The notes beneath the pieces are model-generated. The model was not told the origin of the DNA. It did no database searches and was given only the letters and a program-made list of their open reading frames with translations. A program made the translations under genes and the position numbers. This document shows positions 17,371 through 25,544 of a DNA stretch of 64,000 nucleotides, piece after piece. The stretch is from Paenisporosarcina quisquiliarum_A (GTDB taxonomy: Bacteria; Bacillota; Bacilli; Bacillales_A; Planococcaceae): contig NZ_JBHZRU010000014.1 of assembly GCF_043641925.1 (NCBI RefSeq), positions 1-64,000 of the forward strand. The letters run 5' to 3'. Positions within the stretch are counted from its first letter, which is position 1; each line of letters begins with the position of its first letter.

Positions 17371-17976
17371 TTATTGTTCCTCCCTGTGAGAAGGGCTGTT
17401 GATGCTCATATTCACAGTCATCACTAAATGGGAATGCTCTGCTGAACGCGCATGAGCGAACGATTCTTCTAAAAAGGCAAAGACATCATGAATATCTCCG
17501 TGAAGTCCACTTGCGTAATGCATGGATTCGTTATATACACCATGCTCTTTCGCACGCTCAATTTCTTTGTAAATAGCAGACATATAATCCGGGTTGTTCA
17601 TCGGATATAAGGCGAATTGAGAAGAAACATATTGTTTGATTCCTTGGATCTGTGGCGTGTTTAATAGAACATCATCCTTTTCTAAATAAACATCCCCCTG
17701 CGTATCACCAGGACAACCGATTGAAAAGGTGCCATTGAAAGCTATATGGGCACCTGTTTTTGCTGCATACAAAACGATCGCTTTCGCGGTATCAAAAACA
17801 TGCATTTCCTTTCCTCGCATAACGGTACTCACATCGTCCGTATGCATCCACACATTGGATGTGTCCGCTTCCCGTAAAGCCCCTTTAATAATGTCGATGA
17901 AATTGTCCGCCATTGGGTGAATGGAAAATCGTAGACCCACAATTGGACTAGTCCCACAACTAAACTCTTGTTTCAT
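17371..17976 (-). CDS. ykoF: thiamine/HMP-binding protein YkoF
   Basis: YkoF-family protein of 201 residues made of two ACT-like repeats (about 15-95 and 115-195). B. subtilis YkoF binds thiamine and its hydroxymethylpyrimidine part and sits in the same gene order, ykoFEDC. Characteristic segments include PMADNFIDIIKGALREA and FSIGCPGDTQGD. The start used here has AGGAGGAAGAAG in front of it. A longer frame begins inside the upstream hairpin and is not credible. It is the first gene after the TPP riboswitch. Confidence 0.88.
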   Translation of the reverse strand: MKQEFSCGTSPIVGLRFSIHPMADNFIDIIKGALREADTSNVWMHTDDVSTVMRGKEMHVFDTAKAIVLYAAKTGAHIAFNGTFSIGCPGDTQGDVYLEKDDVLLNTPQIQGIKQYVSSQFALYPMNNPDYMSAIYKEIERAKEHGVYNESMHYASGLHGDIHDVFAFLEESFAHARSAEHSHLVMTVNMSINSPSHREEQ

Positions 17977-17990
17977 TCTTCTTCCTCCTA

Positions 17991-18043
17991 TGGTGCCAGG
18001 TACACACACAATTCAAAAACGATTGAATGTGTGCCTGGCACCA
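17991..18043. repeat. palindromic TGGTGCCAGG-type repeat in the ykoF leader
   Basis: TGGTGCCAGG at the left pairs with CCTGGCACCA at the right, with further pairing of ACACA/TGTGT and TTCAA/TTGAA towards the loop. It lies between the TPP-riboswitch terminator and the ykoF ribosome-binding site, which begins only 2-3 bases from the stem. In the transcript it would fold right against the Shine-Dalgarno sequence. Confidence 0.75.
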
Positions 18044-18063
18044 GTATTTTGTTTGGAACATAT

Positions 18064-18094
18064 AAAAAAAGCTGCATTCGATTGGAATGCAGCT
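18064..18094 (-). terminator. TPP riboswitch terminator
   Basis: On the minus strand AGCTGCATTC pairs with GAATGCAGCT around a CAATC loop, followed by a run of seven T residues. It lies downstream of the aptamer and is the likely off-switch for ykoFEDC. Confidence 0.88.
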
Positions 18095-18132
18095 GTTTGA
18101 GCCAAAGGAAAAAGAATTCGGCAAAAGTAGCC

Positions 18133-18222
18133 GCACTTCCTCACGCCAGTATTATCTGGATCGAGTGTTAAGGGATCGGAGCAAATGCTCTCATCTCAGC
18201 CAACATATAGCACCCCTAGTGC
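18133..18222 (-). promoter_or_regulatory. TPP (THI-box) riboswitch aptamer
   Basis: The minus strand shows the THI-box signature parts in order: ACTAGGGGTGC, GGCTGAGATGAGAGC, CTCCGATCCCTT, ACACTCGATC, and AGATAATACTGGCGTGAGGA. GCACT and AGTGC close P1. Thiamine pyrophosphate binding should favour the downstream terminator and reduce ykoFEDC expression. Confidence 0.95.
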
Positions 18223-18318
18223 AGAAATCGTATGCAGTTTTATGTATGTTTCAGAACGGCTTCATTGTAGCGTACTAAAATTGAGTTGTAAATAGTTGAA
18301 TGAAATTGTTGCACAAAA

Positions 18319-18346
18319 TTGTCATCTGTTCTATATTGTATATAAC
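18319..18346 (+). promoter_or_regulatory. sigma-A promoter of the ytrA-like operon
   Basis: TTGTCA (18319-18324), a 16-base spacer and TATAAC (18341-18346) lie just upstream of the operator palindrome, so a bound repressor would block the start region. Confidence 0.6.
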
Positions 18347-18351
18347 AAGAC

Positions 18352-18372
18352 TGTTCTATTATTAATAGAACA
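18352..18372. promoter_or_regulatory. operator palindrome for the GntR regulator
   Basis: TGTTCTATT and AATAGAACA are perfect 9-bp arms around ATT, placed between the -10 box and the regulator start. A looser related sequence, TGTTCTATATTGTATATAAC, lies at about 18327-18347 over the promoter. Autoregulation by the adjacent YtrA-like protein is the obvious reading. Confidence 0.7.
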
Positions 18373-18386
18373 AAGGGGGGTCGCAT

Positions 18387-18773
18387 ATGTTTATTGAGAT
18401 TGAAACAAATTCGGCCGTGCCGATTTATTTACAACTTGCTCAAAGCATCATTGAAGGTGTAGCAAAAGGGGAGTTAAAGCCAGGAGATTCCTTGCCATCT
18501 GTTCGGTCATTTGCTGCAGATCTTGGGATGAACATGCATACGGTGAATAAAGCCTATCATTATCTAGAAGAGAAGGAATTTATTCAGATTGTGCAGAAAA
18601 AAGGAGTATTCATTCATGAACATAGTGTGCGACATGCTTCTCCTTCTGATCGAGATCGGTTGAAGAAAGAATTAAGACCCATTATCGCAGAAGCGCTTTG
18701 TCTTCAATTGTCTAACGAAGATTTAGAGAAATTGGTACAAGAACTAATTTTGAAAATAAAGGAGGGAGAATAA
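18387..18773 (+). CDS. GntR family regulator, YtrA subfamily
   Basis: The 128-residue protein has a winged helix at about 1-75, including VPIYLQLAQSI and GDSLPSVRSFAADLGMNMHT, and a short C-terminal helical tail. Absence of a large ligand domain marks the YtrA subfamily, which usually represses its own ABC-transporter operon, often in response to cell-envelope stress. AAAGGGGGG precedes the ATG. Its stop overlaps the start of the next gene, and the palindrome upstream is its probable site. Confidence 0.88.
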   Translation: MFIEIETNSAVPIYLQLAQSIIEGVAKGELKPGDSLPSVRSFAADLGMNMHTVNKAYHYLEEKEFIQIVQKKGVFIHEHSVRHASPSDRDRLKKELRPIIAEALCLQLSNEDLEKLVQELILKIKEGE

Positions 18774-19888
18774 TGGCAGCCATTATTTTTATCATCATTC
18801 TTCTGTTTATCATTAGCCTTCAAGCATTTTTACCGAGATTCTTAAAGGAAAGCGAAGTATTTGGTGTGTATGTTCCAGATACGCATGTAAAGGATGTACG
18901 CATTGAACGCTTAAAATCTCGCTATACGAATACCGTATTAACAACCGGAGGATTTCTAATTCTGATTTTTATTGGTTGGCTATGGATGGTTCAACCTTCA
19001 GACAATCAAATTGGATTAGTTGGAATGGCGATTCAACTTGCCGCTTTGACCATTTCGATGGTGCTCTATGCAAAGAATCATCTGTCATTAATGAGATGGA
19101 AAAAAGATGAACAGTGGATTGCTGGGCAAGTGGAAAGAAAAGTAGTCGACTTACAATTTAGAGAACAGCTAAAACTATTGCCTAACGTGTATTTCATTTT
19201 ACCGATGCTGATCACCATAGGATTAGGCGCGTATGGTTTAAGTCAGTATGATTCACTACCCGATCAAATTCCAACACACTGGGGTCCAAATGGTGAAGCA
19301 GATGCATTTGCAAAGAAGAGTTATGTTTCTGTCAGTTCCTTGCCGTTAGTGACTTTACTGTTGCAAGGCATGATGTTGTTTTTCAATCGTGCCATGAAGC
19401 AATCAGGAGCGAAAATTCGCGTGAGACATAAAAAACGCTCTCGTGAGCAACAACTTGCTTTTCGGAAGTATTCCAGTTGGTTATTATTTATCGTCACGAT
19501 CTCGATGACTGTGTTCATGAGTTATTTGCAATTAACCATAATTGCACCATCGACGATGTCGACCGGCGTCACGTTGGCATTTACCATTGGTTACCTAATT
19601 GTGATTTTAGGATCCGTGTTATATTACACGATTAAAGTAGGGCAAAGTGGAACGATGATCCCAATAAAGGTAGGCAGTTCCGATCAGTCAGATGAAGCTT
19701 ATATCGATGTCGATGATGATCGTTATTGGAAATTGGGCTTATTTTATGTCAATAAGGATGATCCGAGTATTTTAGTGGAGAAACGTTTTGGCATTGGATG
19801 GACGGTTAACATGGGACATATAAAGAGTTGGGTTTTTCTTGCCATCTTAATCGGAAGTATTATTTTAATCGTAAATTTACAATCATAA
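18773..19888 (+). CDS. DUF1648 multi-span membrane protein
   Basis: The protein has 371 residues with about eight hydrophobic helices. The DUF1648 segment sits around residue 160 and includes PDQIPTHWGPNGEADAFAKKS. Such proteins sit in GntR/ABC operons of Bacillales; the function is unknown. The start overlaps the regulator stop. The next gene follows 3 bp later, so it belongs to the same transcript. Confidence 0.85.
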   Translation: MAAIIFIIILLFIISLQAFLPRFLKESEVFGVYVPDTHVKDVRIERLKSRYTNTVLTTGGFLILIFIGWLWMVQPSDNQIGLVGMAIQLAALTISMVLYAKNHLSLMRWKKDEQWIAGQVERKVVDLQFREQLKLLPNVYFILPMLITIGLGAYGLSQYDSLPDQIPTHWGPNGEADAFAKKSYVSVSSLPLVTLLLQGMMLFFNRAMKQSGAKIRVRHKKRSREQQLAFRKYSSWLLFIVTISMTVFMSYLQLTIIAPSTMSTGVTLAFTIGYLIVILGSVLYYTIKVGQSGTMIPIKVGSSDQSDEAYIDVDDDRYWKLGLFYVNKDDPSILVEKRFGIGWTVNMGHIKSWVFLAILIGSIILIVNLQS

Positions 19889-19891
19889 GGA

Positions 19892-20101
19892 GTGGGGAAA
19901 ATGGAAGTGTTACAAGGTATTTCATGGGGGATTATAGCACCGATTTTGGTGATACAACTGATTTTATTGATTATTGCACTTATTGACTTATCAAAGATAA
20001 ACCAAACAAATGGACCGAAATGGTTATGGGCGATCATCGTAATACTTGGTAGCATTTGGGGTCCGGTTCTATACTTTGTAATTGGGAGAAAACAATCATG
20101 A
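19892..20101 (+). CDS. small PLDc_N membrane protein (YxlE-like)
   Basis: The 69-residue protein has two transmembrane helices and the phospholipase-D N-terminal-like motif (WLWAIIVILGSIWGPVLYF). It resembles B. subtilis YxlE, which is encoded beside the ABC pair YxlF/YxlG in the sigY operon. The same order occurs here: this gene, ATPase, permease. It may modulate the transporter or the regulator. The family's role is not well established. Confidence 0.82.
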   Translation: MGKMEVLQGISWGIIAPILVIQLILLIIALIDLSKINQTNGPKWLWAIIVILGSIWGPVLYFVIGRKQS

Positions 20102-21000
20102 CGCTGATTTTACAAGCTGAACACTTAACAAAAATATACGGAGCTGAGCATGCTGTAAAGGACGTCAGTTTTTCACTCGCAGAAAAATCATCCACTGCTT
20201 TAATTGGACCAAATGGAGCGGGTAAAACGACGACTTTGTCCATGTTAGCCGGTTTACTTAACCAAACGACAGGTACGATTTCAGTAAATGGTGAAAAAAA
20301 TCCTGACGTAAGAAAGTCAATTGGATTTTTACCGCAGTATCCACAATTCTTTTCATGGCTAACCGCTTTAGAGTTCACCGAAATGGCTGCGAAATTAAGC
20401 GGTATGGATAGTAAGCATGCAAAAACCGAAGCACAAAAAACACTAGAGTTTGTTGGCCTTGGAGAAGCGTTAAAGAAAAAAACAGGTACGTTCTCTGGGG
20501 GAATGAAACAACGTCTTGGGTTAGCTCAAGCCATCGTTCATAAACCGAAACTGTTATTGCTAGATGAACCTGTATCAGCTCTTGACCCTGTCGGACGTCG
20601 CGAAGTCATGGACTTACTAAAAAACTTACAACAGGACATGACCATTTTATATTCGACTCATATATTAAATGACGCGGAAGAAATGACAGATCAACTGTTG
20701 TTTTTAAGAAAAGGTGAATTAGTCGAACAAGGATCGCTTGGGGATGTAAGAGCAAAATATGATTCTCCGCGTTATTTAGTAGAGTTCACGAGTGAAGAAG
20801 ATGCACTTAATTTCGCAGCACGAGCACCTTGGAAAGTAAGTTATCAGGGTACATTAGGTTTGATTGACATCACGAATGGTGTGCCTGAAATGAAAGATTT
20901 GTTGGGTTATTTAGCAGGAAGCGGGTTAACAGTTCGGAAAGCTGAACGACAGACTGCAAGTTTAGAAGAAATCTTTTTGAAGGTGGCTGGTCGCGGATGA
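20098..21000 (+). CDS. ABC transporter ATP-binding protein (YxlF-like)
   Basis: The 300-residue ATPase has Walker A GPNGAGKTT near residue 40, signature FSGGMKQR near 135 and Walker B LLLDEPVSALDP near 155. The start is an ATG that overlaps the previous stop (ATGA). The permease start overlaps its own end. Together they form a type of exporter found in antibiotic- or envelope-stress operons; the substrate is unknown. Confidence 0.9.
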   Translation: MTLILQAEHLTKIYGAEHAVKDVSFSLAEKSSTALIGPNGAGKTTTLSMLAGLLNQTTGTISVNGEKNPDVRKSIGFLPQYPQFFSWLTALEFTEMAAKLSGMDSKHAKTEAQKTLEFVGLGEALKKKTGTFSGGMKQRLGLAQAIVHKPKLLLLDEPVSALDPVGRREVMDLLKNLQQDMTILYSTHILNDAEEMTDQLLFLRKGELVEQGSLGDVRAKYDSPRYLVEFTSEEDALNFAARAPWKVSYQGTLGLIDITNGVPEMKDLLGYLAGSGLTVRKAERQTASLEEIFLKVAGRG

Positions 21001-21779
21001 AGGACTTACTTGTTTTATTCCAAAAAGAATGGCGTGAAAATACGCGTAATTATAAAGTTTTATGGATTCCTTTAATCTTCGTTTTCTTCGGTATCACTGA
21101 ACCCGTCACCAATCATTATTTACCTCAAATTCTTGAGGCGGTTGGCAACATTCCTGAAGGTGCCATGTTTCCTTTTCCTGAGTTCACCGCTGCGCAAATC
21201 TTGATGTCAACGATGGGGCAATATCAATTCATTGGCATGCTCGTTTTAGTCCTTGGATTCATGGGAACCATTTCTAGAGAGCGAAAAAACGGCACGGGTA
21301 CATTGCTATATGTACGACCTATTTCATTCTTTAGCTACTTTTTAAGCAAGTGGAAAGTAGTGAGTATCATTGCGGTAGGGAGTGTATGGCTCGGATTGTT
21401 AACAAGTTGGTACTACACTGAGCTGTTGTTCGGGAATGTACCTGCTTCGGATTTCTTTGCTTTTGCTGGAACGTATAGTGTGTGGATTTTGTTTGTCGTG
21501 ACTGTTGTTTTAGCAGCCAGTGCGTGGTTACCGACAGGAGGAGCTGCAGGCGTTTCGTTAGCGTTGGTATTGGTCATCCAAATCATCGATTCCTTATTAG
21601 GAACGTATTGGACTGTCTCACCTTGGAAAATCTCAACTTATGCAACACAATGGTTAACCGGGTCACCTAATATGGGAGATTTCTGGTGGAGCATGGCCGT
21701 CACGATCATTGCCATTATTGCTTTAATGATATTTGGTACGTGGATGTCAAAACGCAATGCTTCTAAAACGAAAGTGTGA
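20997..21779 (+). CDS. ABC transporter permease (YxlG-like, ABC-2 type)
   Basis: The 260-residue permease has six predicted helices in the ABC-2 layout, with SRERKNGTGTLLYVRPISF typical of this subfamily between helices 2 and 3. It overlaps the ATPase gene by 4 bases and is the last gene of the operon before a terminator. Confidence 0.88.
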   Translation: MKDLLVLFQKEWRENTRNYKVLWIPLIFVFFGITEPVTNHYLPQILEAVGNIPEGAMFPFPEFTAAQILMSTMGQYQFIGMLVLVLGFMGTISRERKNGTGTLLYVRPISFFSYFLSKWKVVSIIAVGSVWLGLLTSWYYTELLFGNVPASDFFAFAGTYSVWILFVVTVVLAASAWLPTGGAAGVSLALVLVIQIIDSLLGTYWTVSPWKISTYATQWLTGSPNMGDFWWSMAVTIIAIIALMIFGTWMSKRNASKTKV

Positions 21780-21811
21780 GAGTGTTGAGGTCAAGAATAA
21801 TAGCTAAATGA

Positions 21812-21850
21812 AAAAATCCCTCCTCGATTAGTTCGAGTGAGGGATTTTTC
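21812..21850. terminator. terminator after the ABC operon
   Basis: AAAAATCCCTC pairs with GAGGGATTTTT, with extra pairing of TCGA and TCGA within the loop. It is flanked by A and T runs, so it works for the ABC operon and for the convergent lipoprotein gene. Confidence 0.85.
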
Positions 21851-21862
21851 AGTGAACAGTAC

Positions 21863-22072
21863 CTATTTGTGAGGATCTGTATCCATCCCATTTGATTGGC
21901 CGTTAGAATTATCGTTGCCCTTCATGTTGTCATCCTGTTTCTGATCGGCTGGTCTTGCTTCATGCGTTTCATCCCTAGAAGGTTCATCCATCGTTCCAAT
22001 TGAAGAACCTTGGTTATTTGTGCAACCAGCAAGCATAATGAAGGACAGAATAGCTAATAATACAAGCTTCAT
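21863..22072 (-). CDS. small lipoprotein of unknown function
   Basis: The 69-residue protein has a lipoprotein signal ending LAGC with Cys at 17. The remaining 50 residues are hydrophilic, rich in Asp, Asn, Ser and Gln, and look disordered. No family is recognised. GAGGAGAAAG precedes the start. Confidence 0.7.
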   Translation of the reverse strand: MKLVLLAILSFIMLAGCTNNQGSSIGTMDEPSRDETHEARPADQKQDDNMKGNDNSNGQSNGMDTDPHK

Positions 22073-22153
22073 ATAGCACTTTCTCCTCTCAAATAAACAA
22101 TTGTCATGTTCACCTGTAGGTTGTGCCTTGTTAACGGAAATATGTATGGTCGA

Positions 22154-22558
22154 TTATCGACCAGGACGACGGTTCTCTTCGGATTTAAACCAAGCTCGGA
22201 TTCCTTTTCCTGCAAAAGGTTCGTCTGCAAATCGCGGAAGAATATGAAAATGTGCATGGAGAATCGATTGATTGGAAGCTTCTCCGACATTCCAACCGAG
22301 TGTAAAACCATCGGGAGCATAGTTTTCCTCTGCATATTGTTTGACTTGCTGCATTAATTCATACGTTGCAGCCCATTCTTCAGGTGTTAAATCGAATACC
22401 GTTTGTCGATGAACTTTTGGCACGATAAGTCCACTGCCTTCTAAAATGTCTTGGTGCTTTGGATGTTGTAAATAGTAACAAAATTCATTTTCGAAAATAA
22501 TTTTCTGATCGGGATCATGTTGTGGTTCACAAAACGGGCAACACTTAGTTGTAGACAT
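22154..22558 (-). CDS. HIT family hydrolase
   Basis: The 134-residue protein is a histidine-triad nucleotide hydrolase/transferase candidate. The catalytic histidines lie in SILHAHFHILPRF near residue 96. A CPFC pair at residues 7-10, just after the start, may be half of a zinc site seen in some HIT proteins. AAAGAGGTG precedes the ATG. The family acts on phosphoramidates or dinucleoside polyphosphates; the substrate is unknown. Confidence 0.88.
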   Translation of the reverse strand: MSTTKCCPFCEPQHDPDQKIIFENEFCYYLQHPKHQDILEGSGLIVPKVHRQTVFDLTPEEWAATYELMQQVKQYAEENYAPDGFTLGWNVGEASNQSILHAHFHILPRFADEPFAGKGIRAWFKSEENRRPGR

Positions 22559-22646
22559 TTTTTCACCTCTTTGCTCTTTATTTTAATTAATTCAAAGGAA
22601 AAGATGCAAACTATGTAGAACTTGTTTCATATGGGAGGAATGCAAA

Positions 22647-23363
22647 ATGGACAAACAAACTCAAGTTGAAAAAGCGAATCGCAATTCCGATCGCTTTCTA
22701 ACGGCTTTTCATCGAATTGAACAAGCGATGAAAGATATTATTGGAGCAAAAGACCATCTTTCATTCTTTAGATTAATTGAACTATCAAAACGTAAAAATG
22801 CAACGATTCGTCGATTTGAAAATGATTTAAGAGAATTTTCCACATTGCGCAATGCCATTGTACATCAACGTACATCAACAGAGTATGCCATTGCAGAACC
22901 TCATGATGAAATTGTGGAATCAATTGAAGCCATAGAACAAGAACTAACAAAACCAATTACGGTAGGGGAAATGTTTGCTAGAAAAGTTAGTACGCTTCAA
23001 GCTTCCGATACATTGAAAGAAGCTTTATTGGTGATACGTGATAAACAGTACACACAAATTCCTATATACAAAGACAATAAATTTGTTGGTTTATTAACCG
23101 CTATAGGCATTATGTTTTGGGTAGCAAATCGTGTCGAAACAGGCGATATTTCCTGGGAAATAGACCTAGAAACTATTCTTCAACATGAAAAGAAGAAGGA
23201 AAATCATCTTTTTGTCCCTAGAAATTTGTCCATTTTCGAAGCGGAAGAAATGTTTAAAGACGCCATCGCTAAAGGACGAAGACTCGAAGCATTACTTATT
23301 ACAGACGAAAATGGTCTCGTTGGTATTGTGACGCCTTTGGATTTAATGAAAATAGAGACGTGA
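22647..23363 (+). CDS. HEPN-like domain fused to two CBS domains
   Basis: The N-terminal 105 residues are helical and contain TLRNAIVHQR near 65-72, the Rx4-6H pattern of HEPN domains, where Arg and His form an RNase active site in toxins. The rest is a pair of CBS motifs (about 108-165 and 190-238) that usually bind adenine nucleotides. GGGAGG precedes the ATG. No MNT antitoxin partner is adjacent, so a nucleotide-sensing role is as likely as nuclease activity. Confidence 0.75.
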   Translation: MDKQTQVEKANRNSDRFLTAFHRIEQAMKDIIGAKDHLSFFRLIELSKRKNATIRRFENDLREFSTLRNAIVHQRTSTEYAIAEPHDEIVESIEAIEQELTKPITVGEMFARKVSTLQASDTLKEALLVIRDKQYTQIPIYKDNKFVGLLTAIGIMFWVANRVETGDISWEIDLETILQHEKKKENHLFVPRNLSIFEAEEMFKDAIAKGRRLEALLITDENGLVGIVTPLDLMKIET

Positions 23364-23391
23364 CGGTAAACATCTGAATATATTCAGTATT

Positions 23392-23418
23392 AGCACCTTG
23401 AAGTAGAGGTGCTTTTAT
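23392..23418 (+). terminator. terminator after the HEPN-CBS gene
   Basis: AGCACCT pairs with AGGTGCT around an eight-base loop, followed by TTTATT. The stretch from here to the amidase start (about 200 bp) shows no further gene, only AT-rich sequence. Confidence 0.7.
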
Positions 23419-23616
23419 TAACAAAAAATTTTAATTTACACAAGTACAATGGATATTAGGCAGGTTAGTCTTGAATAAAAAAAGGCATTTTTGAAATTTC
23501 ATCGAAGTATTATAAATCTCAGCTTTTTTTGATTCAACTAAATCGGCAGGTTATTTTGAATTTATACAGAAGAGTATCTTAAAAAAGGAAATTTTGAAGT
23601 ATTTAAGGAGCGTTAT

Positions 23617-25086
23617 ATGGAAATTAAGTTTAATGATTTTTTCAGAGAAGAATTAACGATTGATGATATACAAACTGCTATAGAAAATGAAGAAGTAACC
23701 TCAAAAGAGTTGGTCATGTATTACCTGCACAGAATAGCAAAATATGATCAGGATGGTCCGAAAGTAAATTCTATTCTTGAAATAAATCCAGATGCAATTT
23801 TTATTGCGGAAGCACTAGATTATGAAAGAAAAACAAAGGGAATTAGGGGACCTTTACATGGAATACCCGTTTTCCTTAAAGACAATATTGAAACAAATGA
23901 TTCAATGCATACAAGTGCAGGAACACTTGCATTAGAAAATTATAATAGCATGCATGATGCATTTCTTGTTGAAAAACTCCGCAAATCAGGTGCAATAATC
24001 TTAGGTAAGACAAATATGACAGAACTAGCTAATGGGATGTCAAAAGAAATGTGGGCAGGCTATAGTTCAAGAGGTGGACAAGTATTAAATCCATACGGCG
24101 ATGCTGAACTATTTGTTGGTGGATCAAGTTCAGGTTCTGCTGTGGCAGTTGCTGCAAATTTTACAGTATTATCTGTTGGAACTGAGACAGATGCTTCCAT
24201 CTTGAGTCCTGCAGTTCAAAACTCAGTAGTTGGAATTAAACCTACGGTTGGGTTAATAAGTCGCACGGGAATAATCCCTTTTACATACTCACAAGATACA
24301 GCAGGACCTTTTGCAAGAACAGTTACGGACGCAGCGATTTTGTTAGGTGCTTTAACAGGTGTCGATAAATTCGATCCAGCTACTTATAAGAGCGAAGGTA
24401 TTTCTAAACATGATTATACAGTCTTTTTAGATTCTCAAGGATTGAAAGGTGCTAGAATCGGTATATTTAATAAAGCTTCAGAAGACTATTATCATTCAGG
24501 GGAATACGATGAAAATCTGTTTAATCATGTTATTCAAACATTACGTGATGAAGGAACAGATGTTGTTGATACTATCGAAATCCCTTCTTTCAATAGAGAT
24601 TGGAGTTGGGGAGTACCGATATATGAAATGAAACATAGCTTAGGAAATTATTTATCTCGATTACCGTCTCATTTACCAATTCATTCTGACACAGAATTAA
24701 TTCAATTTAATAAACAGCATGAACAGAAGGCTTTAAAATATGGTCAGAATATGTTGGAGTATAGAGAGAATTTACCAAACACTTTAAGAAATCCGGAATA
24801 TTTGAATGCGAAATTAGAAGATTTGTATTTTTCTCAGGACATGGGGATTGATTTTACTTTAAAAAAGTATGACCTTGATGCGATAATTTTTCCATCTTAT
24901 ATTGGCTCAACCATATGTGCTAAAGCTGGCTATCCATCTATAGCTGTGCCAGCTGGTTACATGGAAAGTGGAAGGCCATTTGGCATTACATTTGCAGGGA
25001 AGGCTTTTAGTGAAGGTGTATTAATAAAACTTGCTTATGCTTTTGAACAAGCTACAAAACATCGGAAATACCCGAAATTAATATAG
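23617..25086 (+). CDS. amidase signature family enzyme
   Basis: The 489-residue amidase hydrolyses an unknown amide. The Ser-cis-Ser-Lys triad is visible: Lys in VFLKDNIE, the nucleophile region GGSSSGSAVAV, and the cis-Ser in TDASILSPA. The last differs from the commoner TDGSI. VVGIKPTVGLISRTGIIPF is typical of the family. TTAAGGAGCG precedes the ATG. It is followed 27 bp later by a cupin gene, possibly co-transcribed. GatA is excluded because no gatC or gatB is present. Confidence 0.88.
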   Translation: MEIKFNDFFREELTIDDIQTAIENEEVTSKELVMYYLHRIAKYDQDGPKVNSILEINPDAIFIAEALDYERKTKGIRGPLHGIPVFLKDNIETNDSMHTSAGTLALENYNSMHDAFLVEKLRKSGAIILGKTNMTELANGMSKEMWAGYSSRGGQVLNPYGDAELFVGGSSSGSAVAVAANFTVLSVGTETDASILSPAVQNSVVGIKPTVGLISRTGIIPFTYSQDTAGPFARTVTDAAILLGALTGVDKFDPATYKSEGISKHDYTVFLDSQGLKGARIGIFNKASEDYYHSGEYDENLFNHVIQTLRDEGTDVVDTIEIPSFNRDWSWGVPIYEMKHSLGNYLSRLPSHLPIHSDTELIQFNKQHEQKALKYGQNMLEYRENLPNTLRNPEYLNAKLEDLYFSQDMGIDFTLKKYDLDAIIFPSYIGSTICAKAGYPSIAVPAGYMESGRPFGITFAGKAFSEGVLIKLAYAFEQATKHRKYPKLI

Positions 25087-25113
25087 AAAGAGAAATCATT
25101 ATGGAGGTACTTA

Positions 25114-25470
25114 ATGGAGTTTTATAAATTTAGTAAAGATAGTGGTAAGAGTATTTCAAAATTTAATTCGAATTTTATAATGTCTCACGTTGTTCAAACA
25201 GACAAAGCATCTAATATTGGCTGTATGCACTTAGAAGCAAATGGTGTTGTAGGATATCACCAGGCAGTAGTCCCTCAACTTTTGTTAGTAATGAATGGAG
25301 AAGGATATGTTCGCAATGATGAAATGCAGAACATTAAAGTTCAGCCAGGAGACGCAGTGTTTTGGGAAAAAGATGAATGGCATGAAACGAAGACAGATAA
25401 GGGTTTGACTGCTATTGTAATTGAAAGTAGTGAGTTAAACCCTTCGTTATTCATGTCATTAAAAAAATGA
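25114..25470 (+). CDS. cupin domain protein
   Basis: The 118-residue single-domain cupin has the second cupin motif visible as VQPGDAVFWEKDEWHE and the first as GVVGYHQAVVPQL. Only one to two histidines are in canonical metal positions. TGGAGG precedes the ATG and the gene follows the amidase closely. Function unknown. Confidence 0.82.
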   Translation: MEFYKFSKDSGKSISKFNSNFIMSHVVQTDKASNIGCMHLEANGVVGYHQAVVPQLLLVMNGEGYVRNDEMQNIKVQPGDAVFWEKDEWHETKTDKGLTAIVIESSELNPSLFMSLKK

Positions 25471-25544
25471 GTGGAAGATTAATAGTTTAGGATTTGACGT
25501 ATAGAAATAGCAAAATTTACATCAAGAAATGTGGGGGTATGCAG

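Noticed and set aside
22069..22335. 88-residue minus-strand frame between the lipoprotein and HIT genes
   Set aside because: It overlaps the HIT gene out of frame and has no recognisable domain.
22647..23363. Classical HEPN-MNT toxin-antitoxin pair
   Set aside because: No nucleotidyltransferase antitoxin gene is adjacent, and the HEPN-like part is fused to CBS domains.
23617..25086. Glu-tRNA(Gln) amidotransferase subunit GatA
   Set aside because: The amidase signature is present but gatC and gatB are not adjacent, and the gene is in an accessory setting with a cupin gene.
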